Shown here one piece after another: positions 18,050 through 26,042 of a stretch of 64,000 nucleotides of DNA. The notes below the pieces were generated by a model. The model did no database searches and was not told where the DNA came from. It saw only the letters and a program-made list of their open reading frames with translations. Position numbers and translations under genes: made by a program. Numbering within the stretch: the first letter of the stretch is position 1; every line of letters starts with the position of its first letter. The DNA is from Streptomyces netropsis (GTDB taxonomy: Bacteria; Actinomycetota; Actinomycetes; Streptomycetales; Streptomycetaceae): contig NZ_JACHJG010000009.1 in assembly GCF_014203545.1 (NCBI RefSeq), positions 248,001 to 312,000 of the forward strand. The letters are read 5' to 3'.

Positions 18050-18831
18050 CACAGTCCCCCGTTCGCCGCGAGCACCTGGCCGGTGACGAACCCGGCGGCG
18101 GGCGACAGCAGGAACATGATCGCCGCGGCGATCTCGTCCGCCTGCCCCAGGCGCCCGAGGGGGATCCGTCCGGCCAGCCCGGCCTCGTCCAGGGAGTGTC
18201 CTCGCTCCACGGCCCTGCGCAGCCCCGGTGTGCCGGTCGGGCCGGGAGCGAGCGTGTTCACCCGCACTCCACGGGCCGCGAGTTCCCTGCCGAGCACGGC
18301 GGAGGCCGCCTCCAGCGCCGCCTGCGAGGCGGCGTACGCGGCGGTGCCGGGGCTGAGATGGCGGGCGGCGCCGGAGGTGACGTTGACGATCGCGCCGCCT
18401 TCGGGCAGCCGGGCGCCGATCCTGCGGCAGATCTCCATCGGTGCGAAGAGGTTCACCTCGAAGGTCTCCCGCCAATGGTGGCGGTCGGCGTCCGCGAGCG
18501 CCTGGGGTGCTCGCAACGAGGCGTTGTTGACGACGTAGCGGACGGGGGTGCCGGAGCACTCGAGGTCGTCCAGCACGGCGTCCAGAGCGTCCGGGTCACC
18601 GAGGTCGACGTGATGGCTGCGCACGGTGGGGACACCGTTCGCGCTGCCTTTGTCGCCGCCGGGGAGAGCGGCCGGGGTGCGGCCGAGGCTGATCACCTGG
18701 CCGCCCGCCGCGGTGAACGCCCGGCACAGGGCCGCCCCGATGCCCGCTCCCCCGCCGGTCACCAGCAACGTCGTCCCGTCTGCCCACAGCGGTCCGGCCG
18801 GACCGGTGGGCGGGCCGCTCGGTTCAGACAT
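18049..18831 (-). CDS. Short-chain dehydrogenase/reductase with altered catalytic Lys
   Basis: A 260-residue classical SDR: TGGGAGIG cofactor loop, VNNAS, catalytic Ser in NVTSGA and Tyr166 in YAASQ, C-terminal GFVTGQVLAANGG. The YxxxK lysine is Gln170 (codon CAG read at 18322-18324), which normally would impair catalysis. It may use another base, bind without turnover, or catalyse a non-redox step. ATG at 18831 overlaps the aminotransferase stop by eight bases. Confidence 0.85.
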   Translation of the reverse strand: MSEPSGPPTGPAGPLWADGTTLLVTGGGAGIGAALCRAFTAAGGQVISLGRTPAALPGGDKGSANGVPTVRSHHVDLGDPDALDAVLDDLECSGTPVRYVVNNASLRAPQALADADRHHWRETFEVNLFAPMEICRRIGARLPEGGAIVNVTSGAARHLSPGTAAYAASQAALEAASAVLGRELAARGVRVNTLAPGPTGTPGLRRAVERGHSLDEAGLAGRIPLGRLGQADEIAAAIMFLLSPAAGFVTGQVLAANGGL

Positions 18832-19942
18832 GGCGGCCCCCCGCACCGGACGCCCGTTCGACGAGCTCGTCGAAGTCCTGCATGGGCCACAGGGTGACGC
18901 CGACGACCCGGCGCCACAGGTCCCGGCAGCGGTCCGCGATGGCGTCGGTGAAGACGGCGTGCCGGGCGATCACCGGCTCGTCCACGAGGGCCGCGATGTA
19001 GAAGCGTTCCATCCACGGGTGTTCGGACAGGGCCGTCTCGGCACGTTCGGGGGTGTCCATGGCGACCGCGACCCGCTGCCAGGCGCTGACGGCATCGTCG
19101 TCGAGGTGCTGGAGGGCCCCGTGCGGGAAGAGCTCGGCCAGTCGTGCGCGCAGGGCGAGCGCGGCGTCGGCGCGCATCCGGGTCAGCTCCCCGAACACGT
19201 CCAGCTGCGGCTCCAGCACGGCGGCCTGGAACTCGGTCATGAGCGTCTTGCCGCCGATTTCGTGGGCCAGGAAACGACCGTCGGGCACTTCGCGCAGCCC
19301 GGCGTGCCGAATGGCCTTGGCCCGTTCGTAGACCTGCGGGTCCGTCGTGCTGAACATGCCGCCGTCGCCGCAGCTGAGCGGCTTGGAGGTGTTGAAGCTG
19401 AAGGCCGTACCGCTGCCGAGGGAGCCGACCGGCCGGTCGCCCAGCCGCGCGCCGAACGCCTGGGCGGCGTCCTCCAGCAGCGTCAGGCCCCGCCGCGCGC
19501 AGAAGTCGGCGACGCGGCCCGCGCCCGAGGGGTTGCCGAAGGCGTGGACGAAGATCACCGCCCGTGTCGCGGGCGTGAGGACCGCCTCGACGTGGTGCGG
19601 CTCCGGGTTGTACGTGGTGTCGTCCACGTCGCACAGCACCGGGCGGGCCCCGGTGAGTAGCACGGCCTGGGCGGTCGCCACGAAGGTGGAGCTCGGGAGG
19701 ACCACGTCGTCGCCCGGGCCGATGCCGTGGGCGCGCAGCGCCAGTTCGATCGCCGCCGTGCCCGCGTTGGTGGTGAGGCAGCGCGCGCCGACCAGGGCCG
19801 CGGCCCGGGATTCGACGGCGTTGACGAAGCGCCCCCGGTAGATGTTCCACTGCTTGCTCTCGATCAGGCCCACGAGGTTGTCGCGGACCCGGTCGTCAAC
19901 GGCGTCGCGGAGCCGTTGGTGGGTCGTCGTCACGGACGTCAT
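18824..19942 (-). CDS. DegT/DnrJ/EryC1/StrS-family PLP aminotransferase
   Basis: The 372-residue fold-type I protein has LTTNAGTAAIELAL for phosphate binding, EDAAQAFGA with the PLP-N1 Asp, and the Schiff-base Lys near residue 187 in FNTSKPLSCGDGG. The family usually aminates keto-sugars or cyclitols, but some members act on amino-acid-like ketones. The start codon is two bases after the methyltransferase stop, so the genes are coupled. No sugar-nucleotide genes are present, which leaves the substrate open. Confidence 0.85.
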   Translation of the reverse strand: MTSVTTTHQRLRDAVDDRVRDNLVGLIESKQWNIYRGRFVNAVESRAAALVGARCLTTNAGTAAIELALRAHGIGPGDDVVLPSSTFVATAQAVLLTGARPVLCDVDDTTYNPEPHHVEAVLTPATRAVIFVHAFGNPSGAGRVADFCARRGLTLLEDAAQAFGARLGDRPVGSLGSGTAFSFNTSKPLSCGDGGMFSTTDPQVYERAKAIRHAGLREVPDGRFLAHEIGGKTLMTEFQAAVLEPQLDVFGELTRMRADAALALRARLAELFPHGALQHLDDDAVSAWQRVAVAMDTPERAETALSEHPWMERFYIAALVDEPVIARHAVFTDAIADRCRDLWRRVVGVTLWPMQDFDELVERASGAGGRHV

Positions 19943-19944
19943 CC

Positions 19945-20694
19945 TCAGAACTCGGTGGAGTCGGAGTCGGCCCAGATCGCGCCGAGGCCCTCCAGGTAGG
20001 CGGGGCGGGACTCCGCGGCCCGGCGGCGCACCACGGTGACGCCCGCGCCGAAGGGCAGGTCCAGCATCTGCCACTGCGGGTCCTGCTCCTCGATCTCCAG
20101 CAGGAGCCGGCGGGGGCCCGACCACTTGGGGTTGGCACTGCGGCTGACGGTGTCGTGGAAGACGATGGTGCCGCCGGGCGCGAGCCGGGGCGACATCAGC
20201 CGGAAGTCGGCCTCCACCGGCTCGTAGAAGTGGCCGCCGTCGATGAAGAGCAGGTCGATGGGCGGGAGTTCGGCGCAGGCGGCCGTGCCGGAGAACTCCT
20301 CGGTGGTCACTTGGTGGTGGACGATGTGGTCCTCCACCCCGAACGAGGCGAACCACTCGCGCACGCGGTCCGGTTCGGTCCAGAAGTCGTCGTCGAACGA
20401 CGGGTCGACGAAGGTGATCGGCGGTGCGTCACGGTCCTGCTGTGCCTTGGCGAGCAGGATCGGCACGTAGCCGCGGCCGGAGCCGATGCTCAGCACGGTG
20501 CGCGGCTGGAGCGCACGGGCGAGGCCGTAGTAGAGCCAACCCAGGCCGAGCTCGTGCCGGTGCTCCGCGCGGACGGCCTCGGAAGCGAACCGGCCGCCCC
20601 ACAGCGGCGGTCCGGCGGGCAGGGCCGCGTGGCCGGTACGGTTCGGCTCCATCTCCTCGTGAGCGAGGAAAGCGGAGATCCAGTTCTCGTCCAT
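19945..20694 (-). CDS. SAM-dependent methyltransferase (CmcI / Methyltransf_24-like)
   Basis: The 249-residue protein has the class I SAM motif VLSIGSGRGYVPILLAK, then LLFIDGGHFYEPVEADFRL and GGTIVFHD, typical of cephalosporin-hydroxylase-like/Methyltransf_24 enzymes, which are often O-methyltransferases. ATG at 20694 is preceded by AAGGA at 6 bases. An in-frame extension to GTG 20736 would add VSDRNQPTNNLRTH, which is encoded inside the inverted repeat and is probably leader. It heads the five-gene block. Confidence 0.8.
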   Translation of the reverse strand: MDENWISAFLAHEEMEPNRTGHAALPAGPPLWGGRFASEAVRAEHRHELGLGWLYYGLARALQPRTVLSIGSGRGYVPILLAKAQQDRDAPPITFVDPSFDDDFWTEPDRVREWFASFGVEDHIVHHQVTTEEFSGTAACAELPPIDLLFIDGGHFYEPVEADFRLMSPRLAPGGTIVFHDTVSRSANPKWSGPRRLLLEIEEQDPQWQMLDLPFGAGVTVVRRRAAESRPAYLEGLGAIWADSDSTEF

Positions 20695-20699
20695 GTGTG

Positions 20700-20733
20700 T
20701 CCTTAGGTTGTTGGTGGGTTGATTGCGGTCACT
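20700..20733 (-). repeat. Inverted repeat IR-R bracketing the tailoring block
   Basis: This is the partner of IR-L, reading inward on the minus strand (29 of 34 bases identical). On this strand it contains a nine-codon ORF, GTG...TAA, encoding VTAINPPTT, with the stop overlapping the AAGGA ribosome-binding site of the methyltransferase. The other copy encodes VTGTNPPTA in the same frame. Confidence 0.75.
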
Positions 20734-20825
20734 CACATCACCGCGGCGCCCGGCCGGGCCGCACTGGGCTGACGCGCCCACGGCACGTCACCAGCCGGGC
20801 ACGGCCACTCCGCGGGGAGTTTTCT

Positions 20826-22148
20826 CTAACGCTCGACCTTGTTGAACGTGGACTTGCCCAGCAGCATCCGGCCCACCGCGTTGGCGGCGCCGAGTGATTT
20901 GAAGGCCACGGCCAACGGCAGGACGCCCGGCCCCGTGTTCGCCGCAGCCGCCGTCCGGGGCGGGCTGGTGCGGCGCACCGCCTCGGCCCCGAGCTCGTAG
21001 TACGTCTGGACCAGCGTGACCAGCGCGACACTGCCCCGCCACCCGTACCGGCGGTGCGCCCCGGCCAGTGCCGCCGCGAACACCACCGGCCGGCACAGCC
21101 ACTTGGCGGACAGCGCGGTGTGGGTGAGGACGGGCAGGAGGTTCCGTGCGTCGGAGGAGCGCGGGGTGTACCAGCGCACGAACTGGAGGTTGCCGGAGAA
21201 CCAGAAGGTGTGCTGGCGGACGATCTCCGCACGGGTGGTGGGCGACTGGCAGGCGTCGTCGAAGGGCACCGGGTGGACGGCGATGCCCGCGCGGGACAGC
21301 GCGAAGCCGATCTGGATGCCGTCGCACGGCCCGGTGCGCGGGAACCCGCCCACCGCTTCCAGGGCCGACAGGTCGAAGAACTCGCCGTGGCCCATGCAGT
21401 ACGGCGGGTAGGGCAACGGGCGCCCGGCGGCGATCCGGTCCCGCGAGGCGAGCAGCCGGGGTATCTCGAAGGCGTGGTTCCACAGGCTCTGGTAGACGGC
21501 GTTGGCGTATGCCGTTCGACGCCCGGTCAGTGCACGGTCGTTGTCGAGGTAGGTGACGGTCTGCTGGCAGGCCATCGCGTCGGGCTGTTCGCGCAGCAGG
21601 GAGTCGACATAGGCGAGGGACTCCGGTTCGGGGCGCGAGTCGGAGTCGTAGACCCCGACGACCACCCGACCGTCGAACGGCTCCTCGGCCACACGCTCGC
21701 GCACGTGGTCGAGGGCGGCGTTGAGCTGGAGGCTGCGGCGCTGTTCGGGGCCCCGGTGGGTGACCACGCTGACCGGTGCGCCGTCGGGGTTGTGCTTGGC
21801 GTACTCCTCCACCACGCGTGCGGTGGTGTGCGGGCCCGTCTCCTTCTCGTCGACGGCCACGATGATCTCGTAGCGGTCGTCGGGGTAGTCGAGGGAGCGC
21901 AGGTGGTCCAGGGTGCCCTCGATGACCCCCTGCTCGCGCAGAGCGGGCACGAGCAGGAACATGTACGCCCCGCCGGTCTCGCGGCCGGTGTGCCGGGCGG
22001 CGAAGTCCGCCCTCGCGAGGCTCTTCCACCGGGCCGAGCGCGCGATGTTGCGCAGGCCGACCGCCGTGTAGGCCACCACGGTGGCGAGCGCGGCCTGTCC
22101 CACGGTGTCGAGGGCGGAGCGGCCGCCCCGTCCGGAAGCGGCGCTCAC
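20826..22148 (-). CDS. Membrane-associated family 2 glycosyltransferase
   Basis: This 440-residue GT-A protein has YEIIVAVDEKETGP, a D-x-D-type VYDSDSRPEPE, the acceptor-region GGFPRTGPCDG and a later FSGNLQFVRW. Hydrophobic stretches at the N-terminus (ALATVVAYTAVG) and C-terminus (VVFAAALAG; SVALVTLVQTYY) suggest membrane attachment. GTG at 22148 overlaps the NRPS stop (GTGA); ATG at 22163 is the alternative. Its place directly behind the NRPS suggests glycosylation of the product or of a lipid carrier. Confidence 0.75.
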   Translation of the reverse strand: MSAASGRGGRSALDTVGQAALATVVAYTAVGLRNIARSARWKSLARADFAARHTGRETGGAYMFLLVPALREQGVIEGTLDHLRSLDYPDDRYEIIVAVDEKETGPHTTARVVEEYAKHNPDGAPVSVVTHRGPEQRRSLQLNAALDHVRERVAEEPFDGRVVVGVYDSDSRPEPESLAYVDSLLREQPDAMACQQTVTYLDNDRALTGRRTAYANAVYQSLWNHAFEIPRLLASRDRIAAGRPLPYPPYCMGHGEFFDLSALEAVGGFPRTGPCDGIQIGFALSRAGIAVHPVPFDDACQSPTTRAEIVRQHTFWFSGNLQFVRWYTPRSSDARNLLPVLTHTALSAKWLCRPVVFAAALAGAHRRYGWRGSVALVTLVQTYYELGAEAVRRTSPPRTAAAANTGPGVLPLAVAFKSLGAANAVGRMLLGKSTFNKVER

Positions 22149-25100
22149 CGGGCACCGGCCCATGCGCTCAGCTCGGCCGTCGCGTCGGCCGCGGCCCGCG
22201 CGAGCCCCTCGGCGAACTCCGCGGGGTAGGCCGCTTCGACGTACTCGACGAAGACGGTGCCCCCGTCGGGGCCGGACCTGATGCTGGCGCAGAGCACCGG
22301 GTCGCGGCGGGCCCCGGGGCGGGGTGCCGGACGCAGTGCCGTGAGCCGTAGGTGGGGGGAGAGGTGGGTCACGGGGGTCTCCATGTGGTGGAAGAGCAGG
22401 TACGGCCGGTCACGCAGCTTCGCCACCTCCTCGGCGCGGCCGTCGGCGCGCAGGCGGCCCAGCGCGGCGGCCAGCGCGGGGGGCTGGGTGACCAGGCGCA
22501 CGAGGGCGCGTCTGGTGTTCTCGAACAGGTCGGCCGGGTCGGCCTGTCCGGCCGTGTCGAAGTGGACGAAGGCCAGTTCGGTGAGACAGCCGACGGTGCC
22601 CTCGGTGCCGGGCAGGTGGCGGCCCGACTGGGAGATCTGGAAGCCGAACGGCTGGTCGCCGGTGAAGCGCGAGACGGCCCGGGCCATGACGCACAGGTGG
22701 AAGCCGTACGGGGTGATGCCCCGCGCGGCGAGCCGGCGGACCGTGTCGGGCGGAACGGGCGGCAGCGCGTGCTCGACCGTGCGGGTGGCTCCGGTGGCCG
22801 CGGGGTCGTGGCCCGGGCAGACGGGCAGCGGGAGCGGCGGGCGGAAGCCCGTGGCGTAGAGCTCCTCGACGGCACGGTCGACCGCGTCCCGGCCGCTCGG
22901 GGACGCGTACCACTCGGCTTGCATGCGCGCGTAGTCCTGGTACTGGACGGCGGGTTCGAGTCCGGCCGGCGGGCCGCCGTCGAATTCGCCGTACAGCGCC
23001 GCGAGTTCGCCCAGCACGACCTCCATCGACATCTCGTCGAAGGCGAGGTGGTCGACCATCAATGCCAGCACGTGGTCCCGGTCGCCGTCGGTGACCAGGA
23101 GCGCGCGGGCCACGTCCCCCCGGTCCAGGTCGAGGGGGCGCCGCCCGAAGTCGGCTACGGCGTCCAGGGCGTCGGCGCCGTCCAGGGCGCCCGGCGGCGT
23201 CCGCCGGACCTCCAGGGGCCAGTGCCGCCCGGCGGCGGGCGCCACGAGGCCGATCGGTTCGGGTCCCTCGGGGTAGCGGGTGGCCAGGACGTCGTGCCGG
23301 ACCGTGAGGGCGTCGAGGGCACGTCCCAGGGCCGGCTCGGACAGCGGGCCCTCCAGCCGGTGGATCGTGAGCACGGGCTGGGTGCGTCCGTCGGCGGCGG
23401 CCCGGTTGGTGCTCAGCCGCGCCCGCTGCTGAAGCGACAGCGGTACGGGAACCTCCTGGACGTGGGCCGTGGCGGGCGGGCCGGCCGGGCGGGCCGGGAC
23501 CTCGGCGGGGCAGTGGGCGAGGCGGTCGGTGGCCGTCGCCCGCGCATCCGACCCCGCCGGGTCCGGCCGCGCGCCGTCCGGGACCGCGGAGCCTGGCGCA
23601 CCGCTGGGGGCGAGAGGGGCGTCGCCCCGGGCGGGACCGGTCGCCGTGCGGGCCGCGGACTCGCGCGAGCGGTCCGCCGCCATGGCGATGGCGGCCAGGG
23701 TCGGTGTGTCGAAGACGACCGCGAGCGGCACTTCGACGCCCATGCGGGTGCGTATGCGGGAGACCAGCCGGGAGGCGGCGATCGAGGTGCCGCCGCAGAT
23801 GAAGAAGTCGTCCTGCGGGCCGACCGCGTCCTGGGACAGCAGTTCCCGCCAGATCTCGCCCACCGCGTGTTCGGTCGGCGTCAGGCGTGTCGCGCGGACC
23901 GGGGCGCCGGGCGGGGGCGGCAGCAGGTCCCGGTCCACCTTGCCGTTGTCCTTCAGCGGCAGCCGGTCGAGCACGACGTACTGGGCCGGGATCATGTAGC
24001 CGGGCAGCAGTGCCACGAGGTGGGTGCGGACGACGGACGGGTCCGGCCTGTCGGCGCCCGGCCGGAGCACCAGGTGGGCGACGAGCCGTCGGTCGCCGTC
24101 CGGCCCGGCCCACAGGTGTACTCGGGCGTCGACGACCGGGGGGCAGCGCCTCAGGGCGTGTTCCACCTCGCCGGGCTCGACGCGGTGACCCTCGACCTTG
24201 ATCTGCTCGTCGGCGCGTCCCTCGTAGACGAGGGCGCCGTCGGGGCGGCGGTGGCCGAGGTCGCCGCTGCGGTAGAGGCGGTGGCCCGGAACGCCGTCCG
24301 GGTGGGGCACGAACCGGGCCTCCGTCAGCCCGGCGTTGCCCAGGTAGCCGAGGGCCAGTCCGGGCCCGCCGAGCCACAGTTCACCGGTGGTTCCGTCCGG
24401 CACGGGCTGTCCGCCCTCGTCCATGACGTGGACCTCGTCGTCGTCGACCGGCATGCCGATGGGCACCGGCGAGGGGACCGGGCGGTCCGGGTCGACCGGG
24501 AACATGGTGGTGGCGACGGAGTTCTCGGTGGGTCCGTAGAGATTGACCAGCCGGCGGTCCGGGAGCTCGCGGCGGAGGCGCTCCAGGTGGTCGGCGGAGG
24601 CGGCCTCGCCTCCGGTGAACAGCAGTCGTACGCCGGCCAGCGCGTCCGGCGTCTCGTCCACGATGAGGCGCAGCAGGGAGGCCGTGAGGTAGAGCGTGGT
24701 CACCCCGTGCCGGCGCAGGACCTCGCCCGTCTCGGCCGGGGAGAGGCGGCCGGGCGGTGCGATGACGAGCTCACCGCCGTTGAGCAGGGCGGAGAAGATC
24801 TCGAACACGGAGGCGTCGAAGGACAGCGGGGAGTGGAGCAGCACCGTGTCGTGCGGGCCGAAGCGGGCGTATCCCTGGTCGCGGACGAGCCGTACGACCC
24901 CGGCGTGCGGGACGGGCACCGCCTTGGGCCGCCCGGTCGTGCCGGAGGTGCACATCACGTAGGCGGCGCGACTGGGGTCCGTGGGGCCGCTCGGTGCGGC
25001 TTCCTCGGCGGACCGACGGCCGAGGAGGGCCGCGAGGGGCAGCGGCGTCGGGCCGGGGGCGCCCGGGGTGGGGGCCTCGCCCTCCACGATCACGCGTTCG

Positions 25101-25411
25101 GCACCGGCGTCGGCCAGCAGCCCGGCGGCGCGGCCCGCGGGTTCGGCGGGATCCAGCGGGAGGTAGGCGGCACCGGCTTCCAGCACGCCGAGCAGGGCCA
25201 CCACGGCGGAGGTGCTGCGGGAGACCTGGAGTCCCACCACGTCGCCGGGGCGCACCCCGGCGGCACGCAGTAACTCGGCGGCGTAGGCGACCCGCTCGTG
25301 CAGCTCGCGGTAGGTCAGCACGCCCTCGGCATCGCGGATCGCCGTCTGGTCGGGGGTGCGCAGGATCTGCTCGGACAACGCCTCGGGTAGGGAGAGTGGG
25401 ACAGCGGGCAT
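22145..25411 (-). CDS. Non-ribosomal peptide synthetase, A-PCP-C
   Basis: Domains in order: adenylation (about 1-500; A3 TSGTTGRPK, A5 YGPTEN, A10 NGKVDR), carrier (about 510-580; FFICGGTSIAA with the phosphopantetheine Ser), an Ala/Pro linker, and condensation (about 665-1080). By GrsA alignment the specificity residues read D-A-F-Y-F-G-L-V-A-K, which I cannot match to a known amino acid. The condensation motif is DHLAFDE where HHxxxDG is usual. Codon 47 is TTA (25271-25273), so translation should need the bldA tRNA. There is no thioesterase or epimerisation domain. It is the first gene of the minus-strand operon. Confidence 0.92.
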   Translation of the reverse strand: MPAVPLSLPEALSEQILRTPDQTAIRDAEGVLTYRELHERVAYAAELLRAAGVRPGDVVGLQVSRSTSAVVALLGVLEAGAAYLPLDPAEPAGRAAGLLADAGAERVIVEGEAPTPGAPGPTPLPLAALLGRRSAEEAAPSGPTDPSRAAYVMCTSGTTGRPKAVPVPHAGVVRLVRDQGYARFGPHDTVLLHSPLSFDASVFEIFSALLNGGELVIAPPGRLSPAETGEVLRRHGVTTLYLTASLLRLIVDETPDALAGVRLLFTGGEAASADHLERLRRELPDRRLVNLYGPTENSVATTMFPVDPDRPVPSPVPIGMPVDDDEVHVMDEGGQPVPDGTTGELWLGGPGLALGYLGNAGLTEARFVPHPDGVPGHRLYRSGDLGHRRPDGALVYEGRADEQIKVEGHRVEPGEVEHALRRCPPVVDARVHLWAGPDGDRRLVAHLVLRPGADRPDPSVVRTHLVALLPGYMIPAQYVVLDRLPLKDNGKVDRDLLPPPPGAPVRATRLTPTEHAVGEIWRELLSQDAVGPQDDFFICGGTSIAASRLVSRIRTRMGVEVPLAVVFDTPTLAAIAMAADRSRESAARTATGPARGDAPLAPSGAPGSAVPDGARPDPAGSDARATATDRLAHCPAEVPARPAGPPATAHVQEVPVPLSLQQRARLSTNRAAADGRTQPVLTIHRLEGPLSEPALGRALDALTVRHDVLATRYPEGPEPIGLVAPAAGRHWPLEVRRTPPGALDGADALDAVADFGRRPLDLDRGDVARALLVTDGDRDHVLALMVDHLAFDEMSMEVVLGELAALYGEFDGGPPAGLEPAVQYQDYARMQAEWYASPSGRDAVDRAVEELYATGFRPPLPLPVCPGHDPAATGATRTVEHALPPVPPDTVRRLAARGITPYGFHLCVMARAVSRFTGDQPFGFQISQSGRHLPGTEGTVGCLTELAFVHFDTAGQADPADLFENTRRALVRLVTQPPALAAALGRLRADGRAEEVAKLRDRPYLLFHHMETPVTHLSPHLRLTALRPAPRPGARRDPVLCASIRSGPDGGTVFVEYVEAAYPAEFAEGLARAAADATAELSAWAGAR
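25271..25273 (-). promoter_or_regulatory. TTA (bldA) leucine codon in the NRPS gene
   Basis: The plus-strand TAA here is in frame with the minus-strand NRPS and encodes Leu47 in AAELLRAAG. TTA codons are rare in Streptomyces and depend on the developmentally controlled tRNA-Leu from bldA. Confidence 0.85.
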
Positions 25412-26042
25412 CTGGTGATTTCCCTGGTTCGGTTACCGCACTGACGAAGTACCGGGGGTCACGGCCAACTGGTCCGTGGAGTCCCGGCGGTGGGGGTGTT
25501 GTGTGCGCCGGCGGAGCCGGTCTCCATCGGATGCACGCACGATGAAGGCCGGCCGCGAGCATGGTGAACGAACGTTTCGAGACGGCTTCAGCACGTCCCG
25601 ATTCGAAGATCCTATTGATTCCCACATCCTGTCAAGCCACGCGATCTTGGCATTCAGTCATCTCTTGACGGTGCTTCACATATCGTGTGAGAGTTACGAA
25701 GATCCTTTCGCCGAGGCGCTCAACGGCATCGATGAGCAGCATCGATGTGCAGCATCGTTGAGCGGCAGTGAACGGATCCGGGCGTTCCGCTTGACTGACT
25801 CCATGGCTGTGCGAACGGTCCGGCATTCCGCTGATGCGGAAGTCGATTCAGCAGCCACCCACCCCCCTCCACCCCGTCACGCGAATTGCCCGGAACCCTT
25901 GGCACATTCTTGACAACGGCCCTCCGCATTCCCCCGTGGAGGAGTTCGTATCGGTTCCCGGACACCCCTTTGTGGCCCCGTGGTGCCCGCTCTCCCCGTG
26001 GCACCCGCTCGCACGTCGAAACCATCGCGCTGGAAGGTGAAC
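25412..26042. promoter_or_regulatory. Divergent promoter region of the biosynthetic cluster (631 bp, no gene)
   Basis: This gap has visibly lower GC than its surroundings. It holds TTGACG (25665-25670) like a -35 box, the dyad TCACA-TATCG-TGTGA (25676-25690), a 10-bp direct repeat CGAAGATCCT (25604-25613 and 25698-25707), and a composite element at 25717-25764. The small ORFs across it overlap on both strands and look non-coding. Confidence 0.6.
25717..25764. promoter_or_regulatory. Composite operator: 9-bp inverted repeat around three GCATCG(A/T)TG units
   Basis: Arms CGCTCAACG (25717-25725) and CGTTGAGCG (25756-25764) are perfect. Between and over them GCATCGATG recurs at 25726, 25739 and, as GCATCGTTG, 25752, an exact 13-bp period; CATCGATG is itself a palindrome. 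The density is unusual and implies cooperative regulator binding. Confidence 0.55.

Noticed and set aside
19945..20694. Calling the methyltransferase a cephalosporin hydroxylase
   Set aside because: The CmcI-like name reflects family annotation only; the sequence shows a SAM-binding fold and no oxygenase motif.
22352..25273. 973-codon plus-strand frame opposite the NRPS
   Set aside because: Mirror of the NRPS codon bias; low-complexity GQ/RG composition, while the minus strand has complete A-PCP-C motifs.
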